Below are positions 11,338-22,274 of a DNA stretch of 64,000 bases, in pieces; the stretch's first letter is position 1; each line of letters starts with the position of its first letter. The position numbers and the translations under genes are program-made. Source of the stretch: Macrosoma leucophasiata (lineage: Eukaryota > Arthropoda > Insecta > Lepidoptera > Hedylidae). The notes under the pieces were generated by a model. The model saw only the letters and a list, made by a program, of their open reading frames with translations, did not search any database and was not told the origin of the DNA. The stretch spans positions 3,727,501 to 3,791,500 of the forward strand of contig JAWQUS010000004.1 in NCBI GenBank assembly GCA_036365455.1, read 5' to 3'.

Positions 11338-11456
11338 AGCCAACGTCACGCGGTGTTCCCAGGCGGTCACCCATCCAAGTACTGAACGCGCCCGACGTTG
11401 CTTAACTTCGGTGATCGGACGAGAACCGGTGTTTTCAACGTGGTATGGACGTTGGC
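11338..11456 (-). rRNA. 5S ribosomal RNA gene, copy 1
   Basis: A 119-nt gene transcribed by RNA polymerase III; its product belongs to the large ribosomal subunit. It begins GCCAACGTCCATACCACG and carries the internal control region (AGTTAAGCAACGTCGGGC, GGATGGGTGACCGCCTGGG). Ends pair (GCCAACGTC with GACGTTGGC, a perfect match in this copy only). It differs from the other four copies at a single base near the 3' end. A T4 run follows as terminator. AAATTTAG lies 10 bp upstream (11467-11474). Confidence 0.93.
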
Positions 11457-11466
11457 GAGAGAGGTG

Positions 11467-11474
11467 CTAAATTT
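11467..11474 (-). promoter_or_regulatory. AAATTTAG box, 10 bp upstream of 5S copy 1
   Basis: Same sequence and same spacing before all five 5S genes although adjacent bases differ. Probably a TATA-like upstream element for pol III; inferred from conservation only. Confidence 0.55.
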
Positions 11475-11514
11475 ATGTATGAGAATGTAGTAAACTATAA
11501 AATTCTTACCTTTT

Positions 11515-12310
11515 TAATTTATTACCAGAAAAAATGGTTTGTACTGTACTGTACATAATTTGCAAATCTACGGAGCTGCAAACTTGTTTGCTACCTCCGT
11601 TCAATAAAAAAGGCAGAATTCGTTTATGTGGATCCACACAGTGCTCTATAGCCCTAAAGAGAAAAACACTTTTTTTATATAATTTTTATTTGCACTCTCA
11701 TCATCTTGTCTCACTACCCTAAGTCAACTGGTAGAGAATGCCTTACGGCATTAAGTCCGCCTTATGTGCTTACATTGTGCATTAAAGCTTAAATAAATAA
11801 ATAAATAATTGTAGTTTCTGCTATCTTACAGTATACAACAAACTACACGCGCAAACAGCAGATGCGCAACTACGTACGATTTATGCGGGTACGCCGCTAA
11901 TCGCTATTACATTAGCACTATTATTAATAGAGCACACGACAGACAGGGAATAACTGTTTTGGTGGACTAGTTTTATAAAATTACTAGCTGAGGCCCGCAG
12001 TTTTACCTACGGTTTATAATTGTTTAGGACCTGTTCGTTTGTTATAAATAACACTGCATGAGTGCTATACGTACTACCTGCTTATTTTTTTCACGTTGGT
12101 TAAAAAAACAGGTTTTTTTTCATTAGCACACTAGGTAGATCTGTAGGTATAAAAAAGGATATGAGGTATTGACAACGGCAATATAAAAAAAAATCAAAAC
12201 AATATTAATCCAAGATACCTACATACTATATTTTCAGTTTTAAAAATTGATCTCAGATTGATAGTGATAGAGAAACATGATCATCATGTTTCATTGATAA
12301 CATCGTAAGA
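11515..12310. other. spacer between inverted 5S genes; LINE/SINE tail
   Basis: 11716-11810 carries AATGCCTTACGGCATTAAGT...CCGCCTTATGTGC and an (AAATA)n tail, a retroposon 3' end also seen inserted at 36333. 11985-12050 (ACTAGCTGAGGCCCGCAG) looks like a reversed Helitron end. The rest is unassigned. Confidence 0.4.
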
Positions 12311-12339
12311 ATTTTCTAGTTTACTAAATTGTGATACAT

Positions 12340-12347
12340 AAATTTAG
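12340..12347 (+). promoter_or_regulatory. AAATTTAG box upstream of 5S copy 2
   Basis: 10 bp before the gene, as in the other copies. Confidence 0.55.
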
Positions 12348-12357
12348 TACCACTGTC

Positions 12358-12476
12358 GCCAACGTCCATACCACGTTGAAAACACCGGTTCTCGTCCGAT
12401 CACCGAAGTTAAGCAACGTCGGGCGCGTTCAGTACTTGGATGGGTGACCGCCTGGGAACACCGCGTGATGTTGGCT
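12358..12476 (+). rRNA. 5S ribosomal RNA gene, copy 2
   Basis: 119 nt, with intact internal promoter boxes and a T5 terminator (12476-12480). It faces copy 1 about 0.9 kb away; both flanks (GTAAACTATAAAATTC type upstream, ACACCAAAA...CAATTTGT downstream) are shared in inverted orientation over roughly 200 bp per side. Identical by eye to the copies at 34498, 37506 and 39607. Confidence 0.95.
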
Positions 12477-12511
12477 TTTTGGTGTTATGATCACAAATTG
12501 TTTTTTTTTTT

Positions 12512-13540
12512 TTTTTGGTTGGATATTAGGTAACTTAACCTATTATATTATGTTTCAGTAGCTTATGAATATAAACATTTTTTTTTACCGATATTGTAAA
12601 TTACAGAATCAAAAATTTTTACACTTAAGAGGACCATGACAGCCAACACATACACCATCTCATATCAATTTACAACTTGCTCCTTTTTTAAAGTCTGTTA
12701 AAAATGATAATCAAGATACTTTTAAGTAATATATTAACCTAAGTAATCAGTAAAACTTACAAACAGATAAAAAACAGTCTAGGAAAAAAAAAAAAAAGAA
12801 ACACTCTTTGTCCTTCACTGCGAACATGTAGTTAAAATTCTCAAATGTCTTTACCAGTAATCAATGTTTAACAGAAAGTCAGAACCTGTGCTTTTAAAAA
12901 TCAAATGCTAAAAAGAAAAGACTAAAACGATAGCATAGGAATAAAATAACATCGATGTGTAGCAGGTATTTTATTATTATCACAGTCTAAAGAAAAAGAA
13001 CAAGTTATTAACATTATTATGTAAGTAATTAAAACAGAATGTAATTAGTTATTACATTTTTTTCCAAACAATTTTGCTCCCACTCATACTTGTTAACTTA
13101 TTTATTTGAACCTGTCAGTTTCTTGATTTGATCAAATTTTAATGTTTCGATATAAAATAATAATCAATTACGTACAGAAATAGAAATAGAACATGTTTTT
13201 ATTTCGAATAGATCTTAACAGATACTTTCAAAACGTCAAGAAATCATTAAATACCTAGAGTGAATAACCATTACATATAGTAAAACAGAAACATAAATAA
13301 ATAGTTAATTTAAATTAGAATTGAAACTACTTAGTTAAAACATAATAATCACAAAATTTTTCAATTCCTTCAATGATGATAAATGAAAAAAAGAAAAACT
13401 TATTCGTACATATATTCTTACACAGTAAAATGACAAAAGTAAAGCAATGAAACTAAATTAAATCACTAAATTAAATTGTCCTATAATAATTGCAGTAGCA
13501 AGCTATAAGTTTATTAATCACCACATATTATAATGTATGT
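12512..13540. other. no recognised feature
   Basis: AT-rich sequence without coding potential, repeats or RNA genes that I can support. It ends in an ATGT microsatellite at 13532-13550 that is the tail of the following LINE fragment. Confidence 0.45.
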
Positions 13541-13776
13541 ATGTATGTATCTTCACGCCAGGTCCCTAACGGGGTAGGCAGAGAGTGTAGAGCGCCAGAC
13601 ATCCCGGTTCTGACAAACCTCTCGTGCCTCGTCTACCTTCATCATTCTCTTCATACATGCACGCCGATTCCTAAGACTTTTGACACCACCATCAGACAGA
13701 ACTCGACCTATTTGGTCATGGTAGGTCAGCCTTGGTCTTCCTGGGCCTCTGCAACCATCCACATTCGCATTGTATA
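13541..13776 (-). pseudogene. LINE 3' fragment (GRPRLTYHDQ type), copy 1
   Basis: A minus-strand open stretch (13762 to 13553) reads GRPRLTYHDQIGRVL, then RNRRACMKRMMKVDEAREVC, and ends in PVRDLA and a stop. This is the C-terminal tail of a non-LTR retrotransposon polyprotein with an (ATAC)n 3' tail. Relatives occur at 43326 and 60575. A Helitron at 13777 cuts its 5' side. Confidence 0.65.
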
Positions 13777-13951
13777 TCTGATATTATAATGTCCTCCTAT
13801 TTTCTTTGTCTGTATGTACTTATGAGCTAATCTTGGAAAGTTGTGAACGGATTTTGTTCCTGTTTGAAATGTTGGAACGCGGGTTTTCTCAGCAAGGTTT
13901 ATATCTATACCTTATAAATGCTACCCGTGCGAAGCCGGAGCGGGTCGCTAG
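13777..13951 (+). mobile_element. short Helitron-like element
   Basis: Starts TCTGATATTATAATG after an A, and ends GAAGCCGGAGCGGGTCGCTAG before a T, with a 3' subterminal hairpin. This is the A^T insertion pattern of Helitrons. Non-autonomous, 175 bp. Confidence 0.65.
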
Positions 13952-14125
13952 TATATGATTAAATTATTTGAATTTGTCTGACAGTACTTATCTGGTATAG
14001 ATACACTACTTTGAATCAAATTCAAAATCTAACTGTACCTAAGTTGCGGCCTCTTTTTAAAGAGATGTTTACTATAATTAAATTACGTTAGATGAAGTTA
14101 CGTACGTTATTAAAGAAAATAAGGT

Positions 14126-14384
14126 ACGTAACTTCACGTCTGTAATCCCTGAAGGGGTAGGCAGAGGTAAATGCATGCATTCAAGCAAACACCCACGATT
14201 TGCCGGTTAAGTTTTTGGCCCATGTAACAGGTGGCGAGCCTGTTGCCATCTCCGGGTACATTACCAATAGAACCAGAGATAAAGGATTTTAAACCGTTAT
14301 CTCTGTTAGCCACCGACCCGGGAATCGAACCCTGGACCTCCAGTGGAGTAGTAGTGGCCTGCTACCACTAGGCTACTGAGGCAG
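14126..14384 (-). mobile_element. tRNA-derived SINE (family 2), copy
   Basis: On the minus strand the head is GCCTCAGTAGCCTAGTGGTA with B box GGTTCGATTCC, followed by a body ending TTCAGGGATTACAGACGTGA. The best copy is at 44221-44527. Some internal sequence is missing here. Confidence 0.75.
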
Positions 14385-14925
14385 TTAAAGAAAATAATAC
14401 TAAGTATTTTCACGTTCGAGTGACCTAAAAGCTTTAATGGAAAAATAACACAGATTAAATTTGTAACCTTTTGTCTCATAAATAACCAACAACAGGTAAA
14501 CACCCTTCATTCTACACAAACACAGAAAACTTCCACCAAAGACTTCAATTTCGCAAACCGAGTCAAAACAACGCATCCAATTTCAACTTGCCACAAAATA
14601 AAATGCAAAATACGAATCTCACAATCAGCAGTCCAGGATTAGTCGACCCGGCAATCCCAAATTAAATCCATTCCAGTGACAAACGCCATCCGTCATCCAA
14701 CCCCTCATTTGCATGAGAAAAACTGTTGAAGAACAACTATTTATCAAATGGCAAGAGGACTTCCGGCGGCCATGACAGTAGGCGCGACGTGTTTCCGCCC
14801 GCCATATTGTGTTGCGAATTCTTTTAGCTGGATGTGCCATAAACGAACATGATAAAGAACAAGAAGAAAAACAATTACTCAGGGCCCACGACAAAAATAA
14901 CAGGGTTTTTAAAACTTAAAAAAAA
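14385..14925. other. no supported gene
   Basis: 14625-14894 is open on the minus strand but is Cys/Ser rich with no domain or splice context; I do not call it. 14755-14820 is locally CG-rich. Confidence 0.35.
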
Positions 14926-14933
14926 AGAAACAT

Positions 14934-15020
14934 ACAAAATAATAAGAGGCAAAATATTATATTTTTCAGTCTTTTTTAACTTTTAACTGAGAAATATTAT
15001 TTGCCTCTTATTATTTTGTA
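14934..15020. repeat. inverted repeat around CAAAATAATAAGAGGCAAA
   Basis: ACAAAATAATAAGAGGCAAA near 14935 is complementary to TTTGCCTCTTATTATTTTGT ending about 15019, with a ~40-bp loop. Possibly a small foldback element. Confidence 0.6.
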
Positions 15021-15403
15021 CGTTTGTTGTTAGAGATAGTAAAAAAATCAACCGTGATTTGTATGCCCGCGCCGTTGTGATGAAGTTTTTCTTTTGGTAA
15101 ATTATGATCTTTTCTCTCGAGTATGAGAATGATGATACTTTCTTTATAAATGCAATAAATAACCCCAAATGCCTACAAGTAGATAATGTAGGGATCAAAC
15201 TGTGGATCAAACTAATTGCAGTCATTTCATTCCTTACTTATCGATCACATAAATCGTTAGTCTTAGTTTTTTTAACGTATCTCGGAACTCTATGGCAAAA
15301 GATTTTAAAAATGTATCCTACTAATTCATGTATTCATTCCTCGCTCTGACGTTCGAGAGTAAGCACGGTTATACTTTTCAAAAGTTCCTAAAAACTACCC
15401 ACC

Positions 15404-16385
15404 ATGCTAAAGTGCGCGCAATGTAAAAAAAATTGTGAATAAAAGATATCCTGGATTTCAGTGTAATAAATGTAGTGTTATTGTGCATGATAAGACGGAA
15501 TGTTCAGGTCTTACTAACAAACAACTCAATGCAATACGCGCTACTGAAAACCTAGAGTGGACCTGCAACGACTGTTCGAAGATAAGGCGTAAAAGTTCAA
15601 TTGTAGCCCCTGATGATGACTTCGATGAAGATGAAGAAGTTATGAATCAAGGTAACAATGTCGTCTCCATCAATTCGGACAAATTAACAGCTGATATAGC
15701 AAAGCACGTAGATCGTATCTTAAAAAGAGAGATCAATGAGGTCACTAAATCAGTGCAATATCTAGGTGACAAAGTTGATGAGTGCTTAGAAAATACCGAA
15801 GCCCTCAAACAAATAATAAAAGATCTAGAAAAGAAAAACATCGATCTAAGAAACAAAAATGTGCATTTGGAAAACCGAATTAACGCTTTAGAACAGAAGA
15901 TGAATGAAGCAGAGCAGAAAAATATTAGCAACAAGATAGAAATTACAGGTATACCTCATCGAGAAAATGAAAATTTGAAATCTATAACTCATAGAGTAGC
16001 GGAAAAGTTATGTTTATGCGTGGAAGATGTAAAACAAATCTATCGCCATCCAACAAGACAAGGCAAACTAGGATTAATAGAAATGGAGATTGTAGATCTG
16101 CACACTAAAACTAAATGGATTACAGCGGCGAGTGAGAAGCGAATGACCGTATCTGATGTATTACCGGATTCAGAACCCACTATTTCATATGAAAAGGTAT
16201 TCATAAGAGAAGCTCTAACACCATACAACAAAAACTTACTGTGGAAATCTAAGCAAGAGTTAAGGGAAAAATTCAAATATGTTTGGTGTAAAAACGGTAA
16301 AATTATGGTTCGCAAAGTAGAAAAGGCAAAGGTTTTCGTAATTCGTTCCGAAGAAGATATCTACGATCTCTTACAAAATTCATAA
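15404..16385 (+). pseudogene. non-LTR retrotransposon ORF1 (PHD finger + coiled coil + FP-like)
   Basis: The first start codon is 15404 (M-L-K-C-A-Q-C), supplying the first Cys pair of a PHD-type zinc finger. That frame stops at 15440, and the remaining 316 residues continue in another frame from about 15435, so one small indel breaks it. The finger continues with CNKC, an His-x4-Cys and WTCNDC. Residues ~100-165 form a Lys/Glu-rich coiled coil. The C-terminal half (KIEITGIPHRENENL...IYDLLQ) resembles the FP-like domain common in lepidopteran LINE ORF1 proteins. Such proteins bind the element RNA in the nucleoprotein particle. ORF2 starts 52 bp downstream. Confidence 0.75.
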
Positions 16386-16437
16386 ATATTTAGTGTTAAT
16401 TTGTTTAATCCCGTGTTAAAACTTTAAAATTTATAAA

Positions 16438-19325
16438 ATGTCGGTAACTGACACTAGCGTATTAGAAATAGAAAATTGTCCTAATTTATCTTCATATGTT
16501 GATAGGATACCTAAATCTCTAAATAGACTAAACTGCATCCATGTGAACATTAGATCCCTAATTAAGAATTTTTCTAAGATTGAGTTGCTAATTAACAGTT
16601 CAAAAATACAAATAGACGTGATCGTTTTAACGGAAGTAGGTATTTCTGATAGTGTAAGCTCACTGTATAACATCCCCGGCTATTACATGTACAAAGAGTT
16701 ACGGAAATATAAAAAAGGTGGCGGTATCATCGTTTATATTTTAAATAAACACAAATTCAAAATGTCATTCACAACAACGATATCCCTAGAATGCATAGTG
16801 GGTAATTTAACAACACAAAAAAACACTTCCATCACTCTTTGTGCAGTATATAGACCACCGGCAAAATGTAAGAATTTATATTTACGTGAACTAAACAATA
16901 TTTTAAATTCACATTCCACAGGAGATTTAATACTTTTGGGCGATGTCAATATAAATATAAATGTATGTAGTAGCATCCGAAACCATTATTTAGATATGCT
17001 TTACAGCCATGGCCTAGTGTGCGGGATCTCCGATAACACAAGAATAGAATTAAGAAAGGATAAATTAACAAAAAGCTGTATCGATCACATTTTTGTTAGA
17101 TCCCGCGCACTAGCCGTGCACTGCGCAGCGCTTGGTACTGTACTGGCCGACCATCGCCTTACAATAGTCACTTGCAACTACGGGGACTATGTACAGGTTG
17201 CTCCAAAATACATCACAAAATATAATTACAAAATTTTAAAAACAGAATTTGATAAAATTGATTTTAAAACAATAAATGAGATTGAATGCCCTAATGAAAT
17301 ATATAATTCTATAAAAAAAACTATACAGCAGTGTTGTGAAAAAGCTAAATATATCACACATGTCGGCAATTCTAAACGAAAAATGGATATTTGGTTAAAT
17401 AAAAAAGTTTTAAATATGTGTGAATTAAGAGATAAAAAATTTATTGAAATGAAAAAAGATAGCAATAATAAAATATTAATTCTAGAGTATAATAAATTAA
17501 GAAACAAAGCTAACAAAGCAATTGAAAAATCAAGAAATAAATATTATAAACATAACATTAAACTAAATCGCAATGATCCAAAAAAATTGTGGCATATTTT
17601 GAACAAACTTACTGGACGCATAAAAGATTCATTAGATGAGGTAATTATGAAAGCATTTGATAAAAATTTAGTTTACGATACTGAGATAAAAATAGCCAAC
17701 AAATTTGCTGAAGGATTTGGAAAAGCTGTTAAAAATATAATTATTGACTGTAACAGTAAACTTCTTCATAGAGATAGTTACCGTAAGGAATCAAATGTAA
17801 CTATATTTAATGTAATAAAAGTTGCGGTATTGATGCCATTCGGCCAATAGACGTCAAAATTTTGTCTGAAAAACTAGCTGGACCAATAGCACATTTGATT
17901 ACTAGAAGTGTCAAAACGGGTATATACCCGAAAGAACTAAAATCAGGTGTTGTAAGACCTATATATAAAAAGGGAGACAAGCAGGACTGTGATAGCTATC
18001 GGCCGATTACGATCTTACCAATTATAGATAAAATTGTAGAGAAGTATATAGCTGATGAAATCCATGACTTTTACTCCAAAAATCAAATATTGTCAAAAAA
18101 TCAATTTGGATTCCAGCGTCACAAAAGTACCTCTCAATTGTTATCCGATTTTAGTGATCATATAAATGCATGCTTAAATAACAAACATCATGTGGTTATA
18201 GTCTTTATCGATTATAGTAGAGCATTTGACACTCTTAGGCATAACATATTGATAAATAAGTTAGGTGATAACGGAATTCGTGGTTCTCTATTAAAATGGT
18301 GTAATAATTACTTAGAAGATAGAACATACCGTGTAAAAATTGGAGAAGATTATAGTAGAGAAATAAGTGTTACAAATGGAACAGCTCAGGGATCTGTGTT
18401 AGGGCCATTACATTATATTTCCTATGTTAATGATATTAATAATATCATTAAAAAATGCAAAATCTTGCAATTTGCAGATGACACATGTCTAATAGCCGAT
18501 GACAAAAATATTAATAGGGCAATTGGTATACTGCAGGAGGAGTTTGACCTTTTATGTAAATGGTCCCATGATGCAGGACTAGTTTTAAATGCACAAAAAA
18601 CTAAGCTCATGCATATTTGTTCCAGTCACAATCGAACTTCTCAATATATAAAATTAATAGCACATAGCCATCAGTGTTTGCATGATCCGAACTGTGTTGT
18701 ACGTGGTTGTGAATTAATTGAGCAGGTACAGCGGTACACATATTTGGGATTGACAATTGACCATAGATTTACTTGGAGGCTACACATAGAAGCGACATGT
18801 GCAAAGTTGAGAGCAATTATGGCAAAATTTAAAATAGTAAAAAACAGAGTCCCTTATAATATATTGCTTCAACTGTATAAAGCATTGGCGGAAAGTATAA
18901 TTGCTTATGGTCTTAGCAGCTACGGTCGAACGTTCAAGTCATATATCGATCAAATATTTAGACTACAAGTAAGAATATTGAAAGTAATTTTACCAAATAA
19001 AATAAAAACAAATTTAATTAATGATGAAATAGGAATATTTAAATACTGTAATGTTATGCCAATACATAAGAAAGTTGAACAAATGCTAATTATTGAAAAT
19101 TATCTCAAGTATAAAGATAACAAAATTATAAACCATAATATATATACTCGGCAAATAAAAAAAGAGCTCCTGCAAAAAATATCAGCAGCAAATTTTTATG
19201 GAGAACGCACCACAGCTTTTTTATTGCCGAGATTAATAAACAAACTGCCACCCGACCTTAAAAATAAACTAAACCAGAAAAATTTTAAAAACGTAATTAA
19301 ACAACACTACTTTTCTACACTATGA
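16438..19325 (+). pseudogene. non-LTR retrotransposon ORF2 (endonuclease-reverse transcriptase), one frameshift
   Basis: Encodes the enzyme for target-primed reverse transcription. Residues 1-240 form an EEP endonuclease: HVNIRSL (Asn), LTEVGIS (Glu), LLGDVNIN (Asp-x-Asn) and ADHRLTI (Asp-His) supply the catalytic set. The frame stops at 17850. The continuation, in the -1 frame, is open upstream through CGIDAIRPIDVKIL, which shows that a single base was lost in or near the A run at 17817-17820. The RT domain follows, with YRPITIL, the VFIDYSRAFDT block, AQGSVLGP and the catalytic FADD at 18471-18482. About 960 residues in total, normal for a jockey/CR1-type ORF2. I see no other stop. Clade assignment is tentative. 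Confidence 0.85.
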
Positions 19326-19912
19326 ATTCAGAAAAATTATGAGAAAAAAAAAAAAATAATAAGTGCCGTAAAATTGGAACAGCCTGTGCAAGTCCGATAA
19401 CTTGTTTCTTTTGTCTGCTCGGCACCGAGTCGCCGATTGCTTACCTACTGTGTTGTTTACGCATTAGATTAATTATTTCAAATAACCCGCGTGTGATTCA
19501 CATTTTGTTAAACAAACATGATATGCTTATTCTTGTATAACGTATCTATTACTAATAATAAGTTTAATGAGGAATTGCAACTTCCGTACAAACCATCTCT
19601 GGTTTAAGGGAGTGAAGCTGATCGGCAAATATGTATTTCACTGTGTATTCATAAATAAATAAATAAATAAATAAAATAATTCCAATCATTGATGTAACAC
19701 AGAACTACAATTTTTCACAGAAATTTCGAATGATTTTAGTAATTTTCAACTGGTTTCAACTGCCACATCTAGCAAAATAAAACCGTTGATCAGGGAGCGA
19801 TCTGCATTAAGATAATTTAGTGTTACTCTCAGTGTGAAATATCGGTGGTTAGGCAGCTTGATTGCGATGCTATCTTCATTTGCGGTGTACCTGATTCTTC
19901 ATCTATTCCGAT

Positions 19913-19967
19913 CCCGAATCCCGAATATCTAATACTGTGGTACAGTATTAGATATTCGGGATTCGGG
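19913..19967. repeat. 25-bp perfect hairpin
   Basis: 19913-19937 (CCCGAATCCCGAATATCTAA...) and 19943-19967 are exact reverse complements around a 5-bp loop (TGGTA). No flanking element was recognised. Confidence 0.9.
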
Positions 19968-20106
19968 AAGAGACGGGAATGTCATTTCAACCGTGTTTAA
20001 GGTGATTGTCGTACGCCCCGCCGTTCCAATAAAATTGTATTTGGCAAATTTTGATCATTTTCTGCGAGATAGAAACTTGTATTTTTATATTTATTTCATG
20101 ATAAAG

Positions 20107-20403
20107 GTAGTGGTGCCTACGCCCGCGAGCTCCAGTGACGGAGCTCGCGGGCGTTGGCACCACCGCATTACCTAATATACTTGCCGCTAAATGGTAGTGT
20201 TCAGCACTATCGTGTTCCGGTCAGGTGGTAATGTACGGCCCTGTAATTTCCGGCACAGAGGCATAACACCTAATGCCTCAGGAGTGGCAGCGCATCTGCA
20301 TTTTGACCTCTGGTCATTGTGTGGGTGTCTATAGGCTGCAGTCTTCACTTAACATGAATGTGAACTGCATGCTTGTTTGCCACTTTTATTACATAAAAAA
20401 AAA
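20107..20403 (+). mobile_element. family A retroposon with palindromic 5' end
   Basis: Body and A tail as in other copies, but the 5' end forms a 24-bp inverted repeat (20110-20133 and 20140-20163, one mismatch, 6-bp loop) centred on GAGCTCCAGTGACGGAGCTC. Other copies have only the inner part. Confidence 0.65.
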
Positions 20404-21094
20404 GAATATTTTGACTTCGAGCGGGAATTGAATTGAATTGGATCACTAGCTCAGTCACCAGTAACTCTACCTACTGAGAAACGTTTCTGCTGAGCTAAGT
20501 AATCATAATCTGCGTTTACATTTCTTCCTTAAAATATCTAGTATAGATGAATAAGCCGGTACTTACATGAATGGGATAATTATGGACTTAAATTATTTAT
20601 AAGTTATTAAAATGGAAATTCTTGTTTGCATTTTAATTAAGCTTGTTACTCAATACTTTAGACCGTATTATGAAAATGTATCAAAAATATACCAGCGCCT
20701 GCTCAAAAATTCACAGCAAGCTAGATATCGTCATCAAAAGCAAAGTTATTGTTGCTGTTTAGATTTAAGCCTTGGCCATATCCAAAGGCCTCAACATACA
20801 CAATTGTGTTTACAAATATAATTACATAGCTTCACACCTATAATGCTACGCTCGGGAGCTCTGTCACTGGAGCTCTACCATATATTAACACCCGGCGCGA
20901 GCTCGGCTACACGAACTTTATCACTCCACCCGTAACTTAATGATACAAACATAATAGAAATATAAAAACATTGATAATTTATTCTGTATCAACATAAAAA
21001 TTGTGCTTAAACAATAATTTCAACTTAATGCGACACTTGAACGAGATTTATTGTTATGCGAAGTGTGTATCAAAATTTCGACCACAACCTCATA
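20404..21094. other. tRNA-like fragment and unassigned DNA
   Basis: 20412-20490 (GACTTCGAGCGGGAATTGAA, then CTCAGTCACCAGTAACTC) is a degenerate reverse copy of the tRNA-like module seen at 29308, with a small GAATT expansion. 20850-20885 contains a reversed GGAGCTCTACC family A end. The rest is unassigned. Confidence 0.4.
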
Positions 21095-21182
21095 CCTTCG
21101 ATAGCTCAGTTGGTAGAGCGGTGGACTGTAGTTGGTACATGCGGGCATCCATAGGTCGCTGGTTCAAATCCGGCTCGAAGGA
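21095..21182 (+). tRNA. tRNA-Tyr (anticodon GTA) with 15-nt intron
   Basis: Delivers tyrosine to the ribosome. The 7-bp acceptor stem is perfect (CCTTCGA with TCGAAGG), followed by discriminator A. The D arm (TAGCTCAGTTGGTAGAGC) and T arm (CGCTGGTTCAAATCCGGC) are intact, with canonical A and B boxes. Anticodon GTA sits at 21128-21130 in loop CTGTAGA; the anticodon stem pairs GTGGA with TCCAT once the intron at 21132-21146 is removed. Eukaryotic tRNA-Tyr genes regularly carry an intron at this position. An eight-T terminator lies at 21193-21200. I see no sign of decay, and it stands alone, without a SINE body or tail. Confidence 0.93.
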
Positions 21183-21192
21183 TTCAATTTAA

Positions 21193-21200
21193 TTTTTTTT
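21193..21200 (+). terminator. pol III T8 terminator of tRNA-Tyr
   Basis: Eight T residues starting 11 bp after the tRNA 3' end. Confidence 0.8.
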
Positions 21201-21559
21201 ATCATTAATATTTATTATTTTGTTTAATGCGCTTATATATTATTACATTATGTAAGCATGATGTTTATCAATAAAAATAAGTTTGTAAGTGAAAACACGA
21301 CAAAAATGAACTCGATTCATAAATCTGGAATCTGAGGAAAAATATGATTTTGGTGTCTCTGTCGATAGCACTGCAGTAATGTAAGGTCCTTGGTTTTTTT
21401 CCATCGCAAAAAACAACGCATTCAAAGAAGTTTTTGTTTAAAGAACTTGCTCAATATAGGTACTGAATAAAAAGTACAAATATTTTTGCGATTAATAGTA
21501 CTTAATACCATGGAATAATTTTCATCCAAGGTTAATGCTAATGAATAATAAATAAAACT

Positions 21560-21606
21560 ATCGCCACTGCAATACCCAATCCGCGTGCCAAGCGTGGCGA
21601 TCATGG
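21560..21606 (+). repeat. RTE leader fragment
   Basis: ATCGCCACTGCAATACCC and GTGCCAAGCGTGGCGATCAT match 8927-8975 in the RTE leader. Confidence 0.55.
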
Positions 21607-21799
21607 TGGTACCCATTCATTTTACTTCTTCACTCCTTATTCATTTCATAACTCATCATTTCCTTCACTTTATTAATTTCATAACTCATCACTTCACTTC
21701 ATAAATAATTCATATCGCATATTATCTACTTACTCATCACGCAAAATGTTTGTAGTGCTTAAACAAAAACACTTCACCACCACAAACAACACTGTAGTA

Positions 21800-22033
21800 T
21801 AGGTCGCGCCACGTAAAAAGAACGCTGGCGGTGAAGCTGCGCGTCATGTGTTTTTATTTCATATTATGTTATTCTATGTAATATAGTTTTCAATCTACTA
21901 ATACACGAAACGGCAAGCGAAAGCTAGATCAAAAATAAACCAATAGGGCTAGTACTTTCGTGCGCGAGTGTACCGATGCGCGAACACATCCCTTCTACTT
22001 TCTTCCAGCGTTCTTTTTACGTGGCGCGACCTA
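21800..22033. mobile_element. 234-bp MITE with 29-bp TIRs and TA duplication
   Basis: Terminal repeats begin TAGGTCGCGCCACGTAAAAA and match over 29 of 30 bp, ending at CGCTGG. TA flanks each end (21798-21799 and 22034-22035), the Tc1/mariner-type duplication. No ORF. The near-perfect arms suggest recent movement. Confidence 0.8.
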
Positions 22034-22274
22034 TACGTAGTGTTATTACATATTCTCTGACCGTAGGTTAGAACTGCGACCCACTGCCAGAACCGAAATG
22101 CTGTTAGTTTACAAGCTTAATGGTAAACAACTATAACTCCACTTAACCATTTACCATTATATTATTCAATTATATATTTGTGGAAAAAAGTTTAGGGAAG
22201 GCTTTGTCCAGCTGTGGACGGTATTTCGTTGGAGTGATGACCTATTTAAGGGTTAGTGACGTCATTGAAATAAA

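Larger units (their letters stand above)
15404..19677 (+). mobile_element. nearly full-length two-ORF LINE (jockey/CR1-like)
   Basis: ORF1, a 52-bp spacer, ORF2, a ~350-bp 3' UTR and an (AAATA)n tail at 19650-19677. The 5' boundary is not fixed; a short leader may begin near 15330. Only small indels disable it, so it is a fairly young copy. Confidence 0.75.

Noticed and set aside
14625..14894. 89-codon minus-strand open frame in CG-richer DNA
   Set aside because: No splice context, domain or codon pattern; rich in Cys and Ser as often seen in antisense junk.
17848..17864. Programmed ribosomal frameshift in LINE ORF2
   Set aside because: The A run lacks a proper X-XXY-YYZ site plus structure that I can see, and ORF1 of the same copy is also broken; a simple indel is likelier.
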